DNA from: Lantana camara
Taxonomy: Eukaryota; Streptophyta; Magnoliopsida; Lamiales; Verbenaceae
Reading direction: 5' to 3'
Assembly: GCA_037501455.1 (NCBI GenBank)
Contig: CM074858.1
Location: 46,125,001-46,189,000 of the forward strand
Length of the DNA: 64,000 bases
The position numbers and the translations under genes were made by a program. How positions within the stretch are numbered: position 1 is the first letter of the stretch; each line of letters starts with the position of its first letter. Of this stretch, positions 10,672-19,969 are shown piece after piece. The notes under the pieces are model-generated. The model had not been told where the DNA came from, searched no databases, and saw only the letters and a list, made by a program, of their open reading frames with translations.

Positions 10672-13016
10672 TGTAACACCCGAAGCGCAAAGGTGCCACA
10701 CACCCCGCACTATAGCTCAGTCCACATATGAAACGGACAATCCATACATGAACTAAGCCATAGCGAACGGGTGACAAGAAACAAAGACTAACTAGCTAGG
10801 CGGGACTAACCCCAAACCAATTAACACAATGCAAAAAAAAGGAATAAACATAAGCCTGTCATTCACGAGCATTTAACAAGTAATCTAAAACCTAACATTA
10901 AATATCAATACATTATCATCTCTCAAATACATAACATTCCATGTAATCCCAAATTTAACAATACATATGCAACAAGATAGGATGGACACGTGCTAGACCC
11001 GAAAAGAAAGACTTGACTCGACACCAATCCCGCCTAGCACACAACCTGCAAAACTGAAAGGTGAGGTGTCAGTCTACCACAGACTGAGCAAGGGGCATAA
11101 TAGATATAAGCGCAAATAACATGCAAATCATAACCTCGGGCAAGGTTTTGTAACAGAAATCAATATAAGTTCAATAACAACAAAGAGCTCGCCCGAGATT
11201 ACAACTATCAAATTTAACAATTCAATCAGTTTCAATCAATCAATCAATCAATCAGTGGCCCGGCGAGTGAGGGCAATTCTCCAACCTTACTCCCAACAGT
11301 GTACAATCACGATACTTTTAGTTAATTAATTAAGTGATCAAGCAATCTATTTACAGTGCACAATTAACAGTTTCAGTCCATCCTTCTTCCTCCGGGTGAT
11401 GGTGGGTTTGCAAGGCCCGATCCATCCACGGTAAACACGGTGTACGTCGGGAACATGACTCCCACGTACGGGACTCCTTCCTCCACCAAACCTCCTGGTG
11501 GATTCAGGGTTCATCCCCACGGTTGAGAGGAGTGTAAGAGTTACCCGTCAGCCCATGCTTTCCCGGTTGGCTCAAACACTCACTCTCGGGCCCACAATGC
11601 ACGATACAATATACTCGCCCAAAACACGATCAATCAATTCATTACAATTTAGTAAATCAGTTGCAAATCAAAAGAGTTTGGAAAACTATAGATATATAGA
11701 TACCTTTTGGCTTAAAACATCACATAAGGTTGTAATGGTTCTATATATCTAGAAATTAAACCTCACCTGTACCCACAAAATAAAGAGAAAGACACGGCCT
11801 AGGAAGCCCACTCCACGTCACTGGTGTGCTGGTCTGTGCAACAAGGACAAGTGTACATAAGACACGACTCAAATGAACCAATTACGACGAACGGCGTAAC
11901 ATGACGTGCAATAACAAGAATGGACAATTATCAAATGTCATGATCATATTTAAGCATAAAACAAACATATAACAACACGTACAAAAGCATGCAACCACAT
12001 ATGCATGAAACAGGAGGTGACACGCCCGTGTCACCATTACACACTAAGCCGTGACACACCCGTGTCACGGTACAGCGGACATTATGCACGAAAACAGAAG
12101 GTGACACGCTTGTGTCACCAAAACAAAGCAAACCGTAACACCCCCGTGTCACGGTACAGAAAAACCAGACCAACAACCATGCACCCCCGTGTCACGCTGA
12201 AAGAGGGAAACGTGACACGCCCGTGTCACGTACGCAGAAGAGAAAAACAGGACAGTTATGCAGGGGAAGCACGAAATAACCCACAAATGCTCACTTAACC
12301 ATCTCCAAATGCATATAAATCATGAAATAAACATGCTAACATACTTATAGTTCAATAATAACTCATATAAACACTTAAATCCATGCTTAATCATCAAGAA
12401 TCATCAAGATCAAACCCACAAATAAACTCATGCCCCAAGCTTACAAACTTCATAATATGTACATCAAATGCAAGCTGAAATCATATGATCATGCTTTCAC
12501 CAAGTAAAACACATTTAGGCAAGCTCAAACCATAAACCTAATTCTCATATATATGCAAGAATTCATATAATCTCCAAGGTTACCTTAAATGAAAGAAATA
12601 GAAGAAAAGAGATGGAGATATGATGATGATGCTTCAACTTGAATGCCAACTCCTTGAATTCTAGCTTGAAATGAGATGAAGTCTTTCTTCTCTTCTATGG
12701 TGTTTTGGATCGGTATGAGGGAGAGAGAGGAGGGATCAAGTGTGGTTATGTTTGTATGCAACAATTGATATAAGCTAGATATTATATGGTTAAGCAATAA
12801 TTGCAATTTAATCCCTCCACTTCCATTAGTAATGCCATTAAGTTCACACTCATGGATAATGATCAACTAAGTCCAAAACTATTTCATGCAATTAGGTCCT
12901 CAAATTAAGATAAGTGATCACTTAAGGTCAATTAGGCAATTAAACAATTCAGTCATAAATGGCAATTATTTCACATTAAGTCACATATTGCATAATCGAA
13001 AGATTGGGGCGTTACA
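10672..13016 (-). repeat. TR-GAG-2 3' LTR
   Basis: It begins TGTAACACCC and ends GGGGCGTTACA on the plus strand; the TGTAAC/GTTACA ends are perfect inverted repeats. In minus-strand sense it is the downstream LTR, adjoining the polypurine tract. It contains the CGTGTCAC palindrome array (12016-12230) and several short frames that are mirrored at the same offset in the other LTR and are not genes. Confidence 0.95.
12016..12230. repeat. Palindrome array GTGACACGCCCGTGTCAC (3' LTR copy)
   Basis: Perfect or near-perfect copies of GTGACACG-CC-CGTGTCAC occur at 12016 and 12211, with variants between (centre changed to TT or AC, or one arm truncated). In the minus-strand element this block lies upstream of the A/T-rich segment where a promoter would be expected, so it is in the presumed U3. 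It could be an enhancer array for a dimeric DNA-binding protein or a CG-dense methylation target. Confidence 0.85.
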
Positions 13017-13030
13017 ATCACGCCTCCTTA
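13017..13030 (-). promoter_or_regulatory. TR-GAG-2 polypurine tract
   Basis: Immediately inside the 3' LTR the minus strand reads AAGGAGGCGTGAT followed by TGTAAC. A purine-rich stretch at this position primes plus-strand synthesis in gypsy elements. The GC/CG interruption is tolerated in related elements, as judged from the position only. Confidence 0.65.
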
Positions 13031-13080
13031 AAAGGACCTGGTCCCCAGGTCCACTACCCTAACTACAAATTAAAACACAA

Positions 13081-13240
13081 GACGAGAGAACCCCGTCTCC
13101 CCAAACAATTAATGAGAAAGCCCCGTTTCTCAACAAACAAGAGAGCACCCCGTCTCTCACACAGAAGAGAGAACCCCATCTCTCACACAGAAGAGAGAAC
13201 CCCGTCCCTCACACAGAAGACAGCACCCCGTCTCTCACAC
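13081..13240 (-). repeat. Hairpin array (GAGAGA-loop-TCTCTC) between gag and polypurine tract
   Basis: Six tandem units of roughly 26 bp each contain a short inverted repeat around the loop ACCCCG: GAGAGAACCCCGTCTCTC and variants. One unit (13114-13131) has GAGAAA paired with TTTCTC, changing both arms so that pairing is kept. The block is transcribed as the 3' untranslated region of the gag RNA. Confidence 0.75.
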
Positions 13241-13452
13241 GAACACACTACGCACAACTTAAATAACACTTACATACAACGTCACATATATAGCAAGTAG
13301 GAAGATCAACATTTCAATTATTCACTCAAAAGCAAATAGCAAACACAAGGAATACAAATATACAAAATAAGAAAGCGTATATGCATGTGTAGATGTACCG
13401 TTCACCGTTGTTCTTGCCTGTGAAATGGTCGTTGACCCCCGGTGGATAGTTC

Positions 13453-14369
13453 TTATCGCTCCGGACATGTATCTATCTGATGCTCAGCACTCCCACAACG
13501 GAAACACAAACGCAACCGCTTCCTACAACCGTCATAAGTGTGGGTGTCATGACCACAATAAGTGCAGAGAGGTTTTTCTGGAGATGGTGACAAAGCCGGT
13601 TTAGGTGGAGTCTTCTGAGTCGATCCTGCTCGTGAGGTAGAACTCCTAGCATTTACGGCATCCTCAACTTTCAAAGCTTTGATAGTAGCTTTAGCCCACG
13701 TGCTTGTATTGACCGCTTCTAATGCCTCCTGTATGTCCGGTCGAAGTCCTTGCACAAACTGCATTGCTTTATGAAAGTCATCACTCGCTATATTAGGTGC
13801 ATAGCGAGATAGCCTCTCATACTCGGCTATATACTCCGAAACTGACATCCTTCCTTGCTTTAACTCGGTAAACTCCCTCAATCTCCTAGTACGCGTTGAA
13901 GGTGGAATGAACTTGTTCTTAAACTCTCGAGCAAATACCTCCCAATTAATTTCCTCCCCGGCGGCCTCCAACACTATCTTAGTACTTTCCCACCAAGAGT
14001 AAGCCTCTCCTTGGATCAATGTAATGGTGCAACGAGCTTTCTCTCGAGACCCACATGGTAAAAGCTCCCAAATTCTCTCTATTTCCTTTAACCACATCTC
14101 CGCCTCGGTATCATTCCCGTGGAACAATTTAGGAGGGTGTTGATTATGGAATTCCCGAAGTATAGTTGAGAAAGGTGCTTCTAATTGCACCGGTGGAGCA
14201 GGCGGTGCTGGAGGAACATGCTCTCTCTCACCCTCTGATCTATAAGGCCAACCACAGCATTCATGAAGTCCTGTGGTTGAGCTGGAGGGGGCGGTGATCT
14301 CTCTCGATGATGATGCCGACGATGTCGATGTCCCTGAGAACGATCACAATGGTGATGACGTTGGTGCAT
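13453..14369 (-). pseudogene. TR-GAG-2 gag, one frameshift near the N terminus
   Basis: The main frame (14190-13453, 245 codons) contains a retrotransposon gag domain: Phe-His-Gly-Asn-Asp, Glu-Met-Trp-Leu-Lys-Glu-Ile-Glu, Tyr-Ser-Trp-Trp, then Phe-Lys-Phe-type and Glu-Tyr-x-x-x-Tyr-Glu-Arg-Leu segments. It ends with two Cys/His knuckles, CTYCGHDTHTYDGC and CFRCGSAEHQIDTC. A preceding frame (14369-14181) supplies a His/Arg/Pro-rich N terminus; the two are joined by a single frame change near 14200-14225. The pattern is that of Tekay/Del-like gypsy capsid proteins. No protease, reverse transcriptase or integrase follows. As it stands only a shortened Gag could be made. Confidence 0.85.
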
Positions 14370-14600
14370 CCTGTATTCAAGACACTAAGGATGCATGTGG
14401 CATTAGTGGATGCTAATGGTTGCAATTAAGTCCCAAGTCACCAGTAATTCACATAATTTAAAACTTCAAGTTATTCAAATAATTCAAGTAAGTCAAATAA
14501 TTTCAGTTAAAGATGCAAGACACTCAAGTTGACAATTAATTCCTATGCCGCACGACCTAGACTCATAAGACACGACACAAGAGACCCGGTTTTGCAACCG

Positions 14601-14613
14601 GGCTCTGACACCA
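14601..14613 (-). promoter_or_regulatory. TR-GAG-2 primer-binding site
   Basis: The minus strand reads TGGTGTCAGAGCC, one base from the initiator-Met tRNA complement, and lies 7 bases inside the 5' LTR at 14621. A nearby stem (cccggttttgcaaccggg, 14585-14602) also occurs beside the primer site of element E (3111-3125). Confidence 0.8.
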
Positions 14614-14620
14614 CCTTAGA

Positions 14621-16968
14621 TGTAACACTCGAAGCGCAAAGGTGCCACACCCCCCGCACTATAGCTCAGTCCACATATGAAACGGACAATCCATACATGA
14701 ACTAAGCCATAGCGAACGGGTGACAAGAAACAAAGACTAACTAGCCAGGCGGGACTAACCGCAAACCAATTAACACAATGCAAAAAAAGGAATAAACATA
14801 AGCCTGCCATTCACGAGCATTTAACAAGTAATCTAAAACCTAACATTAAATATCAATACATTATCATCTCTCAAATACATAACATTCCATGTAATCCCAA
14901 ATTTAACAATACATATGCAACAAGATAGGATGGACACGTGCTAGACCCGAAAAGAAAGACTTGACTCGACACCAATCCCGCCTAGCACACAACCTGCAAA
15001 ACTGAAAGGTGAGGTGTCAGTCTACCACAGACTGAGCGAGGGGCATAATAGATATAAACGCAAATAACATGCAAATCATAACCTCGGGTAAGGTTTTATA
15101 ACAGAAATCAATATAAGTTCAATAACAACAAAGAGCTCGCCCGAGATTACAACTATCAGATTTAACAATTCAATCAGTTTCAATCAATCCATCAATCAAT
15201 CAATCAGTGGCCCGGCGAGTGAGGGCAATTCTGCAACCTTACTCCCAACAGTGTACAATCACGATACTTTTAGTTAATTAATTAAGTGATCAAGCAATCT
15301 ATTTACAGTGCACAATTAACAGTTTCAGTCCATCCTTCTTCCTCCGGGTGATGGTGGGTTTGCAAGGCCCGATCCATCCACGGTAAACACGGTGTACGTC
15401 GGGAACATGACTCCCACGTACGGGACTCCTTCCTCCACCAAACCTCCTGGTGGATTCAGGGTTCATCCCCACGGTTGAGAGGAGTGTAAGAGTTACCTGT
15501 CAACCCATGCTTTCCCGGTTGGCTCAAACACTCACTCTCGGGCCCACAATGCACGATACAATATACTCGCCCAAAACACGATCAATCAATTCATTACAAT
15601 TTAGTAAATCAGTTGCAAATCAAACGAGTTTGGAAAACTATAGATATATAGATACCTTTTGGCTTAAAACATCGCATAGGGTTGTAATGGTTCTATATAT
15701 CTAGAAATTAAACCTCACCTGTACCCACAAAATAAAGAGAAAGACACGGCCTAGGAAGCCCACTCCACGTCACTGGTGTGCTGGTCTGTGCAACAAGGAC
15801 AAGTGTACATAAGACACGACTCAAATGAACCAATTAGGACGAACGGCGTAACATGACGTGCAATAACAAGAATGGACAATTATCAAATGTCATGATCATA
15901 TTTAAGCGTAAAACAAACATATAATAACACGTACAAAAGCATGCAACCACATATGCATGAAACAGGAGGTGACACGCCCGTGTCACCATTACACACTAAG
16001 CCGTGACACACCCGTGTCACGGTACAGCGGACATTATGCACGAAAACAGAAGGTGACACGCCCGTGTCACCAAAACAAAGCAAACCGTGACACCCCCATG
16101 TCACGGTACAGAAAAACCAGACCAACAACCATGCACCCCCGTGTCACGCTGAAAGAGGGAAACGTGACACGCCCGTGTCACGTACGCAGAAGAGAAAAAC
16201 AGGGCAGTTATGCAGGGGAAGCACGAAATAACCCACAAATGCTCACTTAACCATCTCCAAATGCATATAAATCATGAAATAAACATGCTAACATAATTAT
16301 AGTTCAATAATAACTCATATAAACACTTAAATCCATGCTTAATCATCAAGAATCATCAAGATCAAACCCACAAATGAACTCATGCCCCAAGCTTACAAAC
16401 TTCATAATATGTACATCAAATGCAAGCTAAAATCATATGATAATGCTTTCACCAAGTAAAACACATTTAGGCAAGCTCAAACCATAAACCTAATTCTCAT
16501 ATATATGCAAGAATTCATATAATCTCCAAGGTTACCTCAAATGAAAGAAATAGAAGAAAAGAGATGGAGATATGATGATGACGCTTCAACTTGAATGCCA
16601 ACTCCTTGAATTCTAGCTTGAAATGAGATGAAATCTTTCTTCTCTTCTATGGTGTTTTGGATCGGTATGAGGGAGAGAGAGGAGGGATCAAGTGTGGTTA
16701 TGTTTGTATGCAACAATTGATATAAGCTAGATATTATATGGTTAAGCAATAATTGCAATTTAATCCCTCCACTTCCATTAGTAATGCCATTAAGTTCACA
16801 CTCATGGATAATGATCAACTAAGTCCAAAACTATTTCATGCAATTAGGTCCTCAAATTAAGATAAGTGATCACTTAAGGTCAATTAGGCAATTAAACAAT
16901 TAAGTCATAAATGGTAATTATTTCACATTAAGTAACATATTGCATAATCGAAAGAATGGGGCGTTACA
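14621..16968 (-). repeat. TR-GAG-2 5' LTR
   Basis: 2348 bp, starting TGTAACACTC and ending GGGGCGTTACA. It is nearly identical to the copy at 10672-13016. The promoter driving gag in minus-strand sense should lie in it. It is flanked at 16969 by the second ctgtg of the target-site duplication. Confidence 0.95.
15968..16182. repeat. Palindrome array GTGACACGCCCGTGTCAC (5' LTR copy)
   Basis: Same arrangement as the array in the other LTR. Several units differ between the two arrays by single bases (for example centre CC here where the 3' LTR has TT), and some of these restore or break the palindrome. Confidence 0.85.
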
Positions 16969-16973
16969 CTGTG

Positions 16974-17041
16974 TCTATAAATGCTTTAATTGTTTTATTC
17001 TTTATTTTTACTTCTATGAATGTAGCGTTAGAGTTTTTCAT
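16974..17041 (-). pseudogene. EPRV polymerase, N-terminal fragment (start of protease)
   Basis: The ATG at 17041 follows the coat protein stop without a gap, the normal start of the polymerase gene. About 22 codons run to the insertion point of TR-GAG-2. The element lies exactly in the codons for the aspartic protease catalytic Asp-Thr-Gly-Ala motif; the remainder of the gene continues at 10666. The gene is therefore cut by a 6.3-kb insertion in addition to its frameshifts. Confidence 0.8.
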
Positions 17042-18511
17042 TTAGAAATCATCAGAACTATATTCAGTTTCTGATTCTGTAACAGTTTCCATTTCATATA
17101 TGTTTTCCAAATCAGAATAGTCTTCTTCTATAGGTTCTAATTCGTATGTTTGAGCTATTTGAAGTATATGTAATTTTTTATTCGATTGTTTTTGTTGTTT
17201 AGGGCATTCTCTTGCATAGTGTCCTTCTTCGTGGCAAAGCCAACATTGACATTTTTTCTTTCCTTCTGGACAGTATTTTTGTTTTGGTTTGTATTTTTTC
17301 TTTTTAAAGAAACGTCTTTTTCTTTTTTGAAAATTATGTTTATTATTATCTACCCATCTTTTAGATTTATTTCTCCATCTATATCTTTTATCCTTTCTCC
17401 TGTATTTTCTTTTTTTGTTTGGTCGAATTATGTATGGACTTTCTCCGTATTGTTGAGGTACTAAAGGATTTCCCTCACGACATATCGTAACCTTGTTTTT
17501 AACTGCATTGTGTAAGTCTCTTTCATAACATTTGTCTCCTATAAATTGTTCTACTATTGTTTGCGCTCCTCCTAGTGTCTCTGAAACGAATCCTTCATTT
17601 ACTTGTTTCTTAAATTCCGCATATATTATTTGGCCAACTGGATAAGGTAATTTATTGAAATATAATGATAGATATTTTTCTCTGTTTTCTTTGGATAAAT
17701 CATAGTAATACATATTGTATTCACAGTTAAAGTGTTCTATAGCGCACATGTCTAATATTTGTGTATTAGCAAGATGGTATGCTGCTCTATCTTGTTCTCT
17801 TTTATTTACGAAGAGTCCTAAATCTTGTATAGGTATTCCAACGAATTCCGAATATATTTTTGCAACTATGTTCCAAAAAGTATCAATAGAATCTCCTCCT
17901 ATCAAGAGTGTTTTCTGTTCTTCTGATAATGAGGCTAAGTAATGTGTTACGTTTCCTGTTGTTTTATATTGTACAAAGTTGAATATTCTTTTAAAGATTC
18001 CTAGTCTTAATCTATCTTCGGTTTCTATAATTAATCCTAGTTTATGTGCCCATTCAGTAATAAGTGTTGATTTGTTTGTTACACAATCTAAATTTAATAT
18101 TCCATCGACTCCTAGTATTCCCTTTGTAGGTATATATTGTTCAGGTATTTTAGACCATCTTCCCTTTTTATTTGGAATATATCCCTTTTTAAAATTGTAT
18201 TGTATGCTTGAATTTTTAAGAGGATTAGTATATTTATCTTCTTGATAAGTTTCCCATTTAATTTCTTCTTCCTTTTTTGTATTACTAGCTTCAGGGATAT
18301 CTTTCTTATCTTTTCCTTGTTTTAAATCGTGTTCCATTCCTAATACATCGTCTTCTGATGACTCATATCCGTATATTACTTCTTCATTTTCTACTTCCGG
18401 TTTTATCGTTTCTAATGTATGGGTTTGTTTATTTTCTTCATCAACTATTTTTAATGATTCTAATAAATTGTTTAATTCTGCAATTTTTTCTTCTAAATCA
18501 AAAGATTCCAT
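17042..18511 (-). CDS. EPRV coat protein with CCHC zinc knuckle
   Basis: An open frame of 489 codons. The N-terminal third is acidic; the middle is the conserved capsid domain; residues about 365-420 form a strongly basic Lys/Arg tract, followed by the knuckle CWLCHEEGHYARECP and a Ser/Glu/Thr-rich acidic tail. Basic region, knuckle and acidic tail in this order are typical of caulimovirid coat proteins; the knuckle binds the pregenomic RNA. Start and stop overlap or abut the flanking viral genes (TAATG with the previous ORF; the polymerase ATG directly after the stop). No internal stop is present despite damage elsewhere in the integrant. Confidence 0.85.
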   Translation of the reverse strand: MESFDLEEKIAELNNLLESLKIVDEENKQTHTLETIKPEVENEEVIYGYESSEDDVLGMEHDLKQGKDKKDIPEASNTKKEEEIKWETYQEDKYTNPLKNSSIQYNFKKGYIPNKKGRWSKIPEQYIPTKGILGVDGILNLDCVTNKSTLITEWAHKLGLIIETEDRLRLGIFKRIFNFVQYKTTGNVTHYLASLSEEQKTLLIGGDSIDTFWNIVAKIYSEFVGIPIQDLGLFVNKREQDRAAYHLANTQILDMCAIEHFNCEYNMYYYDLSKENREKYLSLYFNKLPYPVGQIIYAEFKKQVNEGFVSETLGGAQTIVEQFIGDKCYERDLHNAVKNKVTICREGNPLVPQQYGESPYIIRPNKKRKYRRKDKRYRWRNKSKRWVDNNKHNFQKRKRRFFKKKKYKPKQKYCPEGKKKCQCWLCHEEGHYARECPKQQKQSNKKLHILQIAQTYELEPIEEDYSDLENIYEMETVTESETEYSSDDF

Positions 18512-19077
18512 TATAATCGTGGAGCTTCTATTTGAAAAGGTTTAAGATTTCTGTTTCCAAAATATGTTTCAAGATCGGCAATAGTTATATGTCTAGAATA
18601 TTCTTTTTGTATAATTACTTCTTTGAGTTGTTTTAATAATTCTTGACAGTTTGACATAGGAAGTATTATTTGTTTTTCTTCAGATGTACCAATTTGGTTT
18701 TCCACTTGTTTTCCTTTAATTTCTCGTAGAAGTTTATCTAAAATTTCTTGAGTATTATCTATTTCATTTATAACATTTTGTTTTTTATCTAAAAGAATTT
18801 GTTGTAACATATCTATAATGGTATTTAATTGTGGGTTTGTAGTAGTGTGAAATAAATGTGGATATTCTCCCCCCTCCTGATGGCAAGAGAAAATGTTGTG
18901 ATCAAGTTTATAGTATGATTCAATTTCTTGATTAGTATTGATGTTTGTTATAGTATTCTCAAGTTGAGACATCTTTTCATTAGTATTTATTAATTGTTCT
19001 GTTAATGTTTGTACGGTATTATTTAAAGAATGTATTTGTTGATTTAATGTTTCTACAAAATTTTGTAATTCGTTCAT
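18511..19077 (-). CDS. EPRV ORF (188 aa) upstream of the coat protein, coiled-coil
   Basis: The N-terminal 45 residues have Leu/Ile at heptad spacing with Asn, Gln and Thr, predicting a parallel coiled coil; the rest is Lys/Glu-rich and ends with a short basic Pro-containing tail. Its start overlaps the previous stop (ATGA) and its stop overlaps the coat protein start. A small virion-associated coiled-coil protein precedes the coat gene in several caulimovirid genera; position and coiled coil support that role, but I cannot show it by similarity. Confidence 0.55.
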   Translation of the reverse strand: MNELQNFVETLNQQIHSLNNTVQTLTEQLINTNEKMSQLENTITNINTNQEIESYYKLDHNIFSCHQEGGEYPHLFHTTTNPQLNTIIDMLQQILLDKKQNVINEIDNTQEILDKLLREIKGKQVENQIGTSEEKQIILPMSNCQELLKQLKEVIIQKEYSRHITIADLETYFGNRNLKPFQIEAPRL

Positions 19078-19400
19078 GCTGATGAAAGTATATTTAATTT
19101 AATTATTTGTTCGCGACACCATTTTATTACCTCTTTATTTTCATTCATAAGTTCCGGTATTCCGTGTTCTGATCGTTTTATGTGTTTAATGTATTCTTCT
19201 AGTCTTGAAATAGTAAGAGGAATGTATGTTCTATCTTTTATAAGATTTTCTTCACTCCGTTTCATGCTTTGAAGAATTTTTCCTAGCATCTCATAGTCCG
19301 CTGTATTAGTCGTTTTATTTAATATCTCCATTTTTTGTTTAATTAGTTCACGTATTAATCGTATTTCTTGTCGTTTCAATTGTTTTTCAAATTGATCCAT
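19074..19400 (-). CDS. EPRV small ORF (108 aa)
   Basis: A charged helical product (Lys/Glu/Arg/Ile) of unknown function. The first codons have a recognisable counterpart just beyond the ORF at 5212-5496, where a nonsense codon replaces Gln at position 3. The stop overlaps the next start. It resembles the aphid-transmission or virion-associated small ORFs only in position. Confidence 0.45.
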   Translation of the reverse strand: MDQFEKQLKRQEIRLIRELIKQKMEILNKTTNTADYEMLGKILQSMKRSEENLIKDRTYIPLTISRLEEYIKHIKRSEHGIPELMNENKEVIKWCREQIIKLNILSSA

Positions 19401-19402
19401 TT

Positions 19403-19603
19403 TTATCCATTCATTTCTCGTTGATATATCTTTTCTATTAATTTTGTATTTATTTTATCAATTTGTTTGATATTGTCTGTTATATTTATTATCTCGTTTG
19501 GATATATAAAAATCTCTTTCATGATTGAATCGTATTTTGTTGCAACTTCTAGTTTCTTTCCCAATTTTCTTATATCAGTTTTAATTTTTCTTTGTTCATT
19601 CAT
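19403..19603 (-). CDS. EPRV small ORF (66 aa), homolog of 5212-5496
   Basis: The C-terminal 18 residues share the pattern I-N-x-K-x-I-E-K with the end of the 94-residue ORF at the opposite end of the viral DNA. The N-terminal parts have diverged and differ in length. Function unknown. Confidence 0.45.
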   Translation of the reverse strand: MNEQRKIKTDIRKLGKKLEVATKYDSIMKEIFIYPNEIINITDNIKQIDKINTKLIEKIYQREMNG

Positions 19604-19604
19604 T

Positions 19605-19787
19605 TTATTTTTTAAATCGTTTTAGTATTGAAATAGTTTTTTGTATTTGTTCTTGATAATATTCTGTCCAATATTCATGATATCTCGTTATATACCAGTG
19701 TCCATTATTTTTTGCTATTAAGTATAAATTTTTATGATTATTATATCCTTTATATAAATCTGTCAAATATTCATTATATCCTTTCAT
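19605..19787 (-). CDS. EPRV small ORF (60 aa), homolog of 5720-5911
   Basis: Tyr-rich product with the pattern L-Y-L-x-A-K-N-x-G, shared with the ORF just after the primer site at the other end. It is the first viral gene at this end. The flanking AT-rich DNA from 19788 to about 19960 has a 12-mer ttccgctattcc (19878-19889) that also occurs near the left viral limit (5108-5119), but the surrounding order differs. Confidence 0.4.
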   Translation of the reverse strand: MKGYNEYLTDLYKGYNNHKNLYLIAKNNGHWYITRYHEYWTEYYQEQIQKTISILKRFKK

Positions 19788-19969
19788 TTTGAAAAGTATT
19801 GTGGGTGCAAATATAATATTTCAAAAGTTATTGTATTGATTTGTAAGAAAATATCAACTGTGTTATGATTTTGGAGTTCCGCTATTCCCAAGTGCGGATA
19901 ACACCACATTTGAAATATGTTTCAATAGTACACTCTTTTTGCAAAGTGTATTTGTATTTATACTATTTT

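Larger units (their letters stand above)
10672..16968 (-). mobile_element. TR-GAG-2: gag-only gypsy element in the EPRV protease
   Basis: A complete element, 6297 bp, with two LTRs (10672-13016, 2345 bp; 14621-16968, 2348 bp) and a perfect 5-bp duplication ctgtg at 10667-10671 and 16969-16973. The internal region is only 1604 bp and encodes gag and nothing else, so mobilisation would need pol from an autonomous relative. This matches the plant class described as terminal-repeat retrotransposons with a GAG domain. The primer site (14601-14613) and polypurine tract (by 13017) are in the correct places for the minus strand. The LTRs differ only at scattered bases, so insertion is relatively recent and postdates viral integration. 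Confidence 0.95.
5040..19960 (-). mobile_element. Endogenous pararetrovirus (Caulimoviridae, soymovirus-like), split by TR-GAG-2
   Basis: Read on the minus strand, the gene order is small ORFs, coat protein, protease-RT-RNase H, viroplasmin/transactivator, promoter, movement protein, Met-tRNA primer site, then small ORFs again. The set is diagnostic of Caulimoviridae. No integrase is seen, and none is expected. Without the 6.3-kb retrotransposon, one unit from the start of the first small ORF (19787) to its counterpart at 5911 is about 7.6 kb, near soymovirus genome size. The integrated piece is slightly longer than one unit, so the small-ORF region occurs at both ends in diverged form. Frameshifts in the movement protein and polymerase show it is an inactive fossil. 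It lies inside the LTR of element E; I see no target-site duplication. Both outer limits are approximate. Confidence 0.85.

Noticed and set aside
12016..12230. Regularly repeated palindromes suggesting a CRISPR array
   Set aside because: Spacing is irregular, units are diverged, and the block is duplicated in both LTRs of a plant retrotransposon; no cas genes.
11498..12298. Open frames repeated at 15450-16250 (84, 81 and 97 codons)
   Set aside because: They are the same LTR sequence read twice; those over the palindrome array encode only its repeats, with no recognised domain.
5108..19889. Shared 12-mer ttccgctattcc at both viral limits as a target-site duplication
   Set aside because: The order of surrounding sequence differs at the two ends and the copies lie at different offsets from the viral genes; viral integrants of this family do not make defined duplications.
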